Part shown: positions 32,405 through 41,391 of the stretch, piece by piece
Layout: each line of letters starts with the position of its first letter
Position numbering within the stretch: the stretch's first letter is position 1
DNA from: Poronia punctata
Lineage: Eukaryota; Ascomycota; Sordariomycetes; Xylariales; Xylariaceae
Direction: 5' to 3'
Length of the DNA: 43,903 nt
Assembly (NCBI GenBank): GCA_022579005.1
Contig: MU401725.1
Span: forward strand, 1 to 43,903
Notes under the pieces: model-generated
Seen by the model: only the letters and a program-made list of their open reading frames with translations
Database searches by the model: none
Told to the model about the DNA's origin: nothing
Translations under genes and position numbers: made by a program

Positions 32405-33148
32405 TTTTTTGGTTTATTTATTTCCTTCTTTTGCCTTGTCTCGTCTCCCCTATGTGTGAGTGAAATGAAAACTTGAACTGGATGAAGACGGCTCGCTCCT
32501 CTTTCTTCTTTTTTTATATATCAGGGTCGTCGAACCCATCGATTATTCCATTCCCTTGGCTGTCGTTATAAAAATCGTGCCTCTTCTATAAGCTCGAATC
32601 AACTCGGCGGTCAGAGAGAGGAAAAGAGATATGAGTAAAGGTTCGAGTGAGTTCAACCGAGGTGAAAATTGAAAACTTGTTGTTGGAATTGGCGGTGTTG
32701 ATTGGTTAATTTCCACTAAGCTGAGTTGAGTTACAGGGGAAAACAGTGTTCTGCCTGCCACTAAAACGGCGCCCCTGGAATACGTACAAGGATTGTCTCG
32801 GGATTCTTCACTCGTGGACATAAGAATTCATACTTCTTTCACCGTTGAGAGGAGATAGCCCACCAAATCTCATCTTGAACCTGTTGCCAGTACTAATACT
32901 CATATAGGATATAACATTTCTACCTTGTTACAAGTGATACATAAGGAAGAAATAGTTATACTATTGTTCCGACCACGATATCTCGATTATTATAAAAGCA
33001 ACCAAGACGTGGTCTGTAATATATACCTACAGTCCAGATAAACCGTCACCTTATTTAGCATCATGTCGTTCCTTCGTCTATAGAAATCACAAAAACACAA
33101 CAACGATGCCACATTATCCAAACGCGCGCTCCCTCGTACAAACTACCC
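32405..33148. other. Intergenic interval upstream of the DHCR24-like gene
   Basis: About 740 bases hold the promoter of the minus-strand DHCR24-like gene and the 3' end of the hydrolase gene. TTTTTATATAT around 32510-32520 could be a TATA-like element (reverse strand ATATATAAAAA). No gene is supported; the 92-codon frame at 32543-32821 lacks protein character. Confidence 0.5.
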
Positions 33149-34699
33149 TCATAGCTTAGGACTCACCAGCGACGTAGGCGCCTTCCTTCCCAATTTCTCG
33201 TACGCCATTCTAAGGACGTCCTTCTCCTTATACGGCGTCAGACTCCCCACGTCACCCTCGCTCTCCTCTAGAGTCTTCGCCTTGATATACGTATAGCTCG
33301 ACTTGATAGTGTCCGGGTCCTCAGTCGCCGCGACGACGAACCTAGCCCAGCCCTCCAGGCAGCGTTCCGTCTCAGCCGCGCGCGGCAATATAGCCGCAAA
33401 GACGTGCGGCATGGCCTCGTACTCCTCGAACACGACAGGCACGCCGTCGGCCCTGAACTTGGATACTAGGTATTTGTCCTCGTCCGCTAGACACTCCCAT
33501 CCGCAGCAGACCCACGTTGGCGGCGCGCCCTCCCAGCTCTGCGTGAGGTGTGCGCTCACGAGCGGGTGCAGGATCAGCGCGTCGTCGACGTATAGATGTT
33601 TGCGAGGAGGATCCGTCGGCCAGATGTGGTCCGGGGGTGGCTTCGACTCTTCGAGAAGCTGGGGTGCGGGGAGGTAGTCCCATTTCTGGTTCTTTGTCCA
33701 TGACGGGAAGCTGTTGGTGAGGTCGAGCCAGGGGGAGTTTAGTGTGATTCCTGCCGGTAGGGGCACGGATCGCTCGCTGCCAAACCATGTTACTTTGATG
33801 TTTTGACGGCGAAGCTGCATCAGTGTTTGGGTCAGTGCGAGGGTTAGATTGCCTCCCGCGCTGTATATACGTCAGCGATCCGTCACTCAAAGAGAGTGGT
33901 TGGCTCTGAACCGGATGGTATCTTTCTTTTCTTACCTGTCGCCACCAAAAACGATATCACTCGGCGATACAGGCTCGTGTATCGATCCCGGAGGTGGATA
34001 GAGAAGAGTAAAATACGACACAAGCGCATCAAGCACCGCCGACGGAAACGGATGCTGCGGTGCAAGTCGGTAACGGACCGAATAAACGCGACCACCCGTC
34101 TTCTTAGCCAGCCTCTTGGCCAAGGGACGATGTGTCGAAGGATCGCAGAGGTAATAAGCGCCTCCGTGGAAATACAACATCACCGTCTTCTTATTCCTAC
34201 ACTCCTTCATCATCTCCTCGTACTTTTGCTCTTCCGGAATACCCGGCTGGGGCGCATCATCCGCCACACCGGCGCGATAACCTGTCCATTCTGCTTCAAC
34301 AGGGACAATATCCGGAATCCTGAAATCATCTCCCGCCCCCTTTTCCTCATCACCCAAAGCGCGTATGACTTGAACGAGCGCGTCCCGGATCCCCGTCTCC
34401 GGCGGTACTTGCGAAGCCACGGTGCTGACCCATATCCTGCCCTTGATCCCGGGATCCACCAGCGTCATGGCCTGTGTCTTGCTGACGGGCCTCGGCCTCG
34501 GGGTACTCAACATTGCCCTCATCACCGACAAGGTCACGTCGGTCCTCAAGTCGAGGTACCGCGCCGTCTCCGACACCCCCAAGATATGAAGGATGACGAC
34601 GCGCGCGACCATCGGGAGCTTGGGGAGGAGAGCCCATAGGAGGCCTGTCCGTGCTTTTGCCAGCTGGGCCGCATTGTCTTTTGGTGGTTCGGTGGACAT
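33149..34699 (-). CDS. Alpha/beta hydrolase, HSL-type esterase/lipase
   Basis: Exon 1 is 33936-34699 and exon 2 is 33149-33860, joined across a 75-bp intron (33861-33935; GTAAGA...TACAG) that splits the nucleophile serine codon AG|C. The product is 491 residues. It has the oxyanion-hole motif FHGGAYYLCDPSTHRP (about 176-191), the strand RVYSVRYRLAPQHPFPSA, and the nucleophile elbow GDSAGGNL with Ser255. A likely acid lies in the ECLADEDKYL region and a likely His in YEAMPHVFA. This is the hormone-sensitive-lipase branch (alpha/beta hydrolase fold 3). The N-terminal 140 residues are a less conserved cap region with a hydrophobic stretch (LLWALLPKLPMVARVVILHI) at about 22-41, so membrane contact is possible. 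I chose ATG 34699 (MSTEPPKDN). The substrate is unknown. Confidence 0.9.
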
Positions 34700-36250
34700 C
34701 TTTTGTTTTTCTCGTAACAACTGCCGGTTATATAGAAGTCCAGTCTGTCTCTGTAGAGGACGTAGCGTTCACCAGCGCAGTACGTTATGCGTGCCGTGCT
34801 GCCTGGTTCGGCTCCAAGAAGGGCAGTTGGAAGCCGCTCTGAATACCACTTTCCCTGACTGACTGACCATTTATTTCACCCACAAGAAATAAAGATATTG
34901 GCCACCCAGAGAAAAAATGAAAAAGAAAAGAAAAATGGAAAACACCTTCCTTCCAATAAGGCTTTGTGCTCGGGGCCAGTTTTCCCACAGTCCCAACGAT
35001 TATTCCAAAAGTTATCTCGCCACTCTCTCTCTCGTCTTGATGTCCCGCTTGCTACACGTATTTCCTACTCGTATACAACATAGAACATTGTCTGTCTTTC
35101 AAACAAAAAGATGTAAAATTATAACCAGATAGGTACCTACCTGCAATAACCCCCAAGTAGTCTAATCAGAAACACAAACAGTCTAATACCTAGCAAGTAG
35201 TCTAATCTCGGTAACAAGAACCTCTCTTCTAAAACAACCTCGACTACACGTAGGTATCTTAACGTCACGATAACTCGTACCAGATCGACTTGGTTTTCTT
35301 CGTCGACATTTCCTTTTATAGCCTAGCATCTGCACAAGCTAACTTGAAATGGAAAAGAAACCTTGTCATGCTTTCTCTATATTGGGCTTTAAGCCGAGGT
35401 ATATCGGCAGCGGGCAAACTTTCACATCCTTAGTCTGGTTTGTACAGTGTTAGATGTCCGTATATATACTGTGTAACCTCTTTTACTTGTACACGTACAC
35501 GTACAAGACGCAAGGGGGCAAACATCTACCAACGTGATGGGCTAAATTAGATAAAGTAGGTAGCGGTACTTGTCGACGATACCAAATCTCATAATCCGGA
35601 CTAGCGGCGTTCAGAGAGCATGGCAGATATTATCGATAGATACCTAGATAGAAACACCAAATATAGTCTTACGTGTTAACAATACTGCTAAACACAAGAT
35701 AACTAGCGTACCTTAGGTAGACTCAAGATTCTTCACGTACAGAATTCAATATCATGTGCTACTAACAACATCAACCGACAGCTTTAAAAGGGGGGGAAAA
35801 GGAGGAGTACCAAAAGAGAAAATATGCAGATGCTGGACTTCTAAAGACAATATTATTTTCCCGCTTATTGAAATTGCGTCAGCCTGATAGAACTACCATC
35901 CGACACACGTTACATACTTAACTCGCTGTATACCAAAGGTACGGGGCAAACTCCTACTCGTAGGTAAGAAACAAGCAAGACACCAACCAGTGTTCGATAA
36001 CCTGTGTAGTGTGCATTGCCGTAAAATATAATTTCCTTTCGAATTCCTAATTTTCAATATCGCTTCGAAAACCCGGGGCTTTTGCTTTGGCCTGCGCTTG
36101 CCCCCAATACAACCCATATCCTCACATATTTTTACTATTACAGATTGAGAGCATGGAATGCCACAGGGAAAAACATATAAATAGATCCAGGAGCACTGGA
36201 TCTATACTCCATTTATCCTAGTCATCCTTCTAGCCCGAGAGACGGACTTT
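34700..36250. other. Gene-free interval between hydrolase and Pex14
   Basis: This holds the hydrolase promoter (left) and the Pex14 3' region (right). There are octamers at 35066 and 35955 and an inverted repeat CTTGTAC...GTACAAG with CACGTACACGTAC between (about 35486-35506). No gene is supported; open frames here are short and unlike proteins. Confidence 0.55.
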
Positions 36251-37553
36251 CTAGGAACTGGTTCCGGACTGCGAGGAGCTGCCGGCCGCCGCCGCCGACG
36301 ACGACGACGCAGGCTCAGCGGACTTGGAGTTGCTGGCAGCCATCTGCCACGCGGGGATGGATGCCTTGCCAGCCGGCACGCCGCTTCCAAAGGGACTCGA
36401 CCGGCCACCGAGCGACGAGATGTAATCCTGTTTGTTGGGCGTCGGCGTCGATACACTGGCCTTGTTCTCGGTTTGTGCGCTGCTGCTGCTGCTATTTTCC
36501 TCGTTGGATGCGACGTTCTCCTTCGCTTCCGCCGACGGAGTAGTAGCTGCCGGGCTGACGCTGGGCCGGACGTAGCTGGCCGAGCCGCTATTGTATGGTG
36601 CAGCGGGGGCTGCCGGGGTAGGTGGTGCTGCTGCTGCTGCTGCTGGCGTCGAGTTGATGCGCTGCGAGATCAGAGATTTCAGACTCTTCACTTCGTTGCT
36701 GATCTCCTTCAGCCGGCCCTCGGTGAATTCCTTGTGCGCGGTCATGGATCTAGGGATGCTAGTGTTGATGTTTTTCACATCGTTGCGCAGCCGTTCCGTC
36801 TCGTCCTCTTGTCGTCGGCCGGCTGATTTCGAGTCTCGCACAAATGTCTCGAGGTCCTCGAGGACCTTGTCGAGTTTCTCGCTGCGTGCCGCCTCCGACT
36901 CCTTTAATGCCTCCGTGTCTTTGGCCAGCTGCTCGAGCGTCGCGAACGCCTTCTCAAACTGTTCATCTACCGTCGTCTTGTCTTGATCAAGTTTCTCCGG
37001 CGTCGGCGGTGCTACTAAGGGATATAGGTATCGCTTGATGTTAATGTCAGTAAGATATTCGAGCCATAGTAGAGAGAAAGAAAGAAAGAAAGAAAGAAAG
37101 CATGATCTTGATCGTCCGCACCTTTGAAATAAAATACAGGCCGTATCCGACTCCGCCTACTACCGTCGCCATGATGAACCAATCCCGCCAGTCCCTCTTA
37201 GGGGGCTCCGGCGGCGGTGGTTGCCATCCATAGGGTGAAGTCTGTTGCTGGGGATAGTATGGTTGTTGTTGTTGTTGTACTGGTGCAGAAACTACTTGTG
37301 ATGACGTTGCCGCGGGTGGGGGCGAGCCTCCAGCGCGAGCAAAGGCTGCATCGATCTCTTCCTGAGTAAGGTTCTTCGATCGTAGGAATGAAAGTTTGTT
37401 CTCTATGGGAGAGGACACAACATTTGGGTCCTGCAGGACTGGAACGCGCGAGTTAGCGACACACTGTCTGGTCCTGCGCCTGACGAGCCGAAGACGAATA
37501 GGTAGGTACTTACAAGAGACCGCAGAGGAAACGATGTCCTCGCGAATAGCCAT
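36251..37553 (-). CDS. PEX14: Peroxisomal membrane protein Pex14 (peroxin-14)
   Basis: It is the docking and pore component of the peroxisomal import machinery, binding the cargo receptor Pex5. Exon 1 is 37514-37553, exon 2 is 37122-37438 and exon 3 is 36251-37033. The introns are 75 bp (GTAAGT...TTCCAG) and 88 bp (GTGCGG...ATCAAG), giving 379 residues. The N-terminal domain reads MAIREDIVSSAVSFLQDPNV, then NKLSFLRSKNLTQEEIDAAF, the Pex5-binding fold. Then come a Pro/Gln-rich linker with PPPPEPPKRDWRDW, a membrane helix FIMATVVGGVGYGLYFIS (about 100-117), and a coiled coil from about 130 to 220 (PPTPEKLDQDKTTVDEQFEK and onward). A Ser/Ala-rich disordered tail ends the protein. The ATG at 37553 is fixed by the conserved N-terminus. 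Intron 1 is a multiple of three and has no stop. Confidence 0.95.
37075..37100. repeat. (GAAA)n tetranucleotide repeat inside Pex14 intron 2
   Basis: Six to seven GAAA/AAAG units lie within the second Pex14 intron (37034-37121). On the coding strand they form a TTTC run between the donor and the acceptor. Confidence 0.9.
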
Positions 37554-38477
37554 GTTTGCAGCTTCGAATTCTGGCTCTCAATATGTCATATCATATTATT
37601 ATTATTCTGTAAGTTGACCAAAATTGCAAGGCCCAGGCGATTTGATGGTTGTCGCGCGTCAGAAACCACTGGTTCGATGATCATTTAACGACGAACCCGA
37701 TCCTGTATTGGCTTGACTGGGGTCACACAGGGGAGCCTTGGCCGTTTGTGGTTTGGCCCGAACCTTCTGGGCCGAGGCTCGCGGCCCTTCCTGCTGACTA
37801 TCTTTATCCGGTCACGTGGGCCCTTCCCTCTAGGTTACATCTATTGACACTTCTCTCACTTTGAAAATCGATCCTTCGTTTCTCTAGAGAATGAATAAAG
37901 GATCAAGTTACTCGATTGTATGGACCTCAATGTATCAATTGTTCGACCTAACGCAGATGCAGCAGGACTACTTACTTACGTAGTTCGTAGTACCTAAAGC
38001 AATATCGCGACATGGTACATACCTGTATCAGTCTCTATCATCCGAGTCTTTTTTTTAAAACATCACCAACCGGAGGTGTTACAGTTGCATATTATTTCCC
38101 CATATATGGTATTGTCTATTTCGCAATACCTCCAGCTCTCTTTATGGCCCATACTCAGTTGGCTACCTAGGAATAGCTCAGTGTCTCTTAAAATGAAATG
38201 TCTAAAGCAAGTATACGCTCAAACCCCGAATCCATCTGAGACCCAACACCACCGTTTTCCTCTATCCCAGCGATAGATGTAGTCTTAGCAACAAGCTGTT
38301 GGCTGGATGAGAAAAGGGAAAGCAAGAAGCAAGCGGTAATAACCAGATGCTAGGTGACCACTTCAGCGTCTATCTACATCGTACCTCATAGGTAGGTTCC
38401 TAAATAACACTTATTTTTGCGCGGCTTCTATTGCGCAGATGTGTACCTGTGGTTATGTTCGGTAAAAAGGTCCGTTA
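37554..38477. promoter_or_regulatory. Pex14 promoter and Apd1-type 3' region
   Basis: About 920 bases separate the Pex14 start from the stop of the upstream minus-strand gene, so the Pex14 promoter must lie in the left part. No TATA box or recognised regulatory site stands out. No gene is supported. Confidence 0.45.
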
Positions 38478-39847
38478 TTACCAGCTCATCAAGCCCTTGC
38501 CGCGATCAAAGCCACCGCGCAACTGACTATCAGGTTTGACAACTTTGCCCTGAAGGACCGTGTACTTGACGATATTCTCGCAGTCCTCGGGGCGCACGCG
38601 GGCAAGCCAGATACACTGGGCCGCGCCGACGTCCTCTTCGCCCCCGCTGTCGCCGTCGTTTTGCACGCCGCCATTCGTTACGCCCTCAGCTTGGTTAACG
38701 ACCGGCGTCGCCGTCTTGTTCTGCACGGCTTTCTTGATTTGTACATCTTCCCCGGGCGCTAGCTTACCCCTCTCCACGCCATCTAACCCGAAGGCGTCGG
38801 GCCGACGATAGACCATCATGTTGGCCGAGTATTTGTGCCCGCCGACATGGTTTATGAAATATATGCCCACGCCGCCGGGCCGCTCGTCGTCGAGGTCGCG
38901 GAACAAGCCCAATGGCCGCAGGTGTCGCTCTAGTTCCTTCCGTAATATGGGGGCACTTTGTCCACACCGGGCGTCGCGCGTTTTGTGCGAGCAGAGGAGG
39001 ATGAGGGCGCGGTGCGGAGAGGGTCGGGCGAGCAATTGCTGCGCATCGGGAAGATCTGGTAATGGCAGGGATCGAGGTAGGGTGACGGGTCCCAAGGGCG
39101 ATACGGACGTAGGTGCATGGTCGATATATTCGGATATTATCGAGGGGACGGCGGCCGGCGTTATGTTCTCAATCACGGTGAAGGCGGGGAGTAATATGGC
39201 GGTTGTAGGCTCGGAGTAGTCCGATGTGTGCGACGGTGTAGGCATGTTGGAGGCGGATAGCATGAGACGCTGTTGATGCAAATTTCCAGTTAGTAAGCTG
39301 CTATCGTCCAGGCAATAAATTTACAGTAGATTTAAGGTTTCAACATGCAAAACCTGTCCTATACTGTTCATTTTCCGGAGGGAAGGTATAAATCGATGCC
39401 CTTGCCGATGGGAAGGCATCAATTTAGAAAAATGTAAAAATGACGTACCCCATTTCCAGGATCTGCAGCCTTTCCAAAAGCCTCCATAACGCTACCTTTC
39501 TCATCTGCGACATCGCGAACCCAGTCCGACTTACCGGTCGCGATGATGATGTGAGTGCTCCATCCCTTGACATGGCCATAGAGGAGGTCGCTCTCATCGA
39601 TTTTGAATCCACGGGGGTACTTGACATGGCAGCTCTCACAATCGTGGGTGCAATCATCGCCGTCGATGGCGGGGTCCGTGGACGTAAATAGCGTCGTCAT
39701 CTCGGCGGGGGCGGTTGGTTCCTCTCCCGTCGCTAGCCTCCTGGCACCGCCAAGCCATGACTTTAATCCCAGCGCCATCTTCTGTTTCAGAGGTGGCTGT
39801 CGAGTTGGGGTTGACTGTTTGGGGAGAGAGGACGGCTCACCGGCCAT
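38478..39847 (-). CDS. Apd1/Aim32-type sucrase/ferredoxin-like [2Fe-2S] protein
   Basis: Exon 1 is 39449-39847 and exon 2 is 38478-39269, joined across a 179-bp intron (39270-39448; GTACGT...CAACAG). The product is 396 residues. The N-terminal half contains CTHDCESC and LYGHVKGWSTHIIIATGKSD. The C-terminal domain has CSHKTRDARCGQSAPIL and INHVGGHKYSANMMVY. Cys226, Cys235, His274 and His278 have exactly the spacing of the yeast Apd1 cluster ligands as I recall them (Cys207, Cys216, His255, His259). These proteins carry a bis-His, bis-Cys [2Fe-2S] cluster. Yeast Apd1 is cytosolic and linked to actin patches and tolerance of redox-active compounds. The end QGKVVKPDSQLRGGFDRGKG is also family-typical. 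The ATG at 39847 gives MAGEPSSLPK. I leave the symbol open because Apd1 and Aim32 are related. Confidence 0.92.
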
Positions 39848-40799
39848 GGTGGGCGCAAGAGGTAGGTGCGGTAGGTATATATTAGTGGGCTTTCTTTGCG
39901 GCCCCAGATACTAATTTAGATCGTGTAACCGCCGTAACGGAGCAAAAGTCCCCTTTTTTATTACTAGGTACCGGCTTTGTCCTGTTACCTATCTGATCTC
40001 CCCAGTCAGCATATCTTTCCCATCTCACCATTTTGGCTGATGGTTGAGTAAGCACGGGATCCTCATTGAACCGGTTGCTCTGTTTACTCGGGGGTTTTTA
40101 ATGCACCAGAACATACTTTGATATCATAGAGCTCTGCTCTTGCTAGGTATGTGGATAGTTGTAAGGTTGTATTGGCAACCACTGACGTATTACGGGTCTC
40201 GAATGTTACGCAGGTTAGGTACGAGTAGCGACGCTTCCTTTACCTCAGTCAACAACCCATTACGTTCAGGTAAGAGCCCGCCGCGAAATCTTCTTAAAAG
40301 GCTAGGACGATGTACTCGTAAAGTGTCAACCGATTTTCGAATTATAAACAAAAAAAGACTTGGACTTTCTTTTCTAGTGGCCTATTTCGCAACTATATGT
40401 AGTAATTATACAAGGCAAACACTTGAAAACGGCAACCGCAAACGCACCCCCTAAGATTACTCGTACAGGCTTATTCTCGGAGATAAACGATAAGGGCGGT
40501 GATGTTTCGAGTGCGAAGTGATCTCTCGGACAAGCTCGGTCATAAAAGCCTGGAAACCGTACGGAGAAGGACTTCGGAGTCCGAGTTTACGTGCGAGTAC
40601 CTACATAGTAATCTTTTGTACTCGTAGGTTAGGTGGGTACCATCACGGCTTATCAGATGCCAATTGCGCGATACCTTGAAAGAAAACGCCAGCGGGGAGG
40701 CTTGCACATGTCATCTTTAAAGTTATCAGATCCATATGCAGCAAGCTTCCTATTGGCCAGGTAGCCCCCCACCAAAACACAATACACATACACAGGGTT
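39848..40799. other. Gene-free interval at right edge of the island
   Basis: This holds the promoter of the Apd1-type gene at its left end. Four TACTCGTA-type octamers lie within about 400 bases at 40220, 40313, 40458 and 40619, the tightest group in the window. No gene is supported. Confidence 0.55.
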
Positions 40800-41184
40800 G
40801 AAAAATTAGTAATACTACTGTAGTAAATGCCAATACTACTACTATAAGTAGTTAGTAACTGCCTGTACTAATACTACAGCTTATAGTAAATGCTTATACT
40901 AATACTACATGTAGTAAATACTACTGTAGTATATAGTAATACTAAATTACTATAAAAAATACTACATTTTTTTTTTCTTATTTTTCCTTATTTTTTCTTT
41001 TTTTTAAAAAAATAAAAATAAAAAAAGTATTTTCATTTTAACTAAATTAAGCCTAGTAATATCTATTTTTAAAACACGCTAAGCCTAAAAAGGAAATAGT
41101 AGTAATTTTATAGTAATTATAGTAATATTATATATAGTAATTAGTATTACTATAAAAAGTGTAGTATAGTAATTACTAATATTA
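40800..41184. repeat. TAGTA/TACTA-rich palindromic border sequence
   Basis: Short degenerate repeats of TAGTA and its complement TACTA dominate, for example ATACTACTGTAGTAAATG and ATACTACATGTAGTAAATAC. They alternate in orientation, so the segment can fold on itself. It marks the abrupt transition from normal composition to the A+T-rich right flank. It may be a decayed tandem repeat or transposon end. Confidence 0.65.
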
Positions 41185-41391
41185 ATTGTTAAGGTAAAAT
41201 TTAATATATAGCTTTAATACTTAAGCAATTAGTTAAATATAATTATTATAATATTTAAAGTAGTGTTTTATATATAAACTATTACTTAAAAAAATTGCTT
41301 TTAAGACTGCTTTAAGCTATAATTTTTATAGGTATATAATAAGTACTTATATATTTTTTTTATATATAGTTTTATAATTTTTTTTTTTACT
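41185..41391 (+). repeat. Copy B of the repeat shared with the left flank
   Basis: It aligns in the same orientation with 1852-2058. It starts with GTTAAGGTAAAATTTAATAT and contains TTGCTTTTAAGACTGCTTTA. Compared with copy A it has T for C and A for G at most differing sites toward its right end. At a few sites (AATTAGTT, GTAGTGTTTT) it keeps G where copy A has A, so both copies were mutated independently. Confidence 0.8.

Noticed and set aside
34700..34720. Upstream extension of the hydrolase
   Set aside because: It relies on a TTG start; ATG at 34699 is preferred.
2061..40799. tRNA, 5S rRNA or CRISPR
   Set aside because: I looked for tRNA B-box-like GGTTCGAAT signals and 5S-like internal-control sequences in the intergenic DNA and found no convincing match. 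A CRISPR array is not expected in a fungal nucleus and no regular spacer pattern is present.
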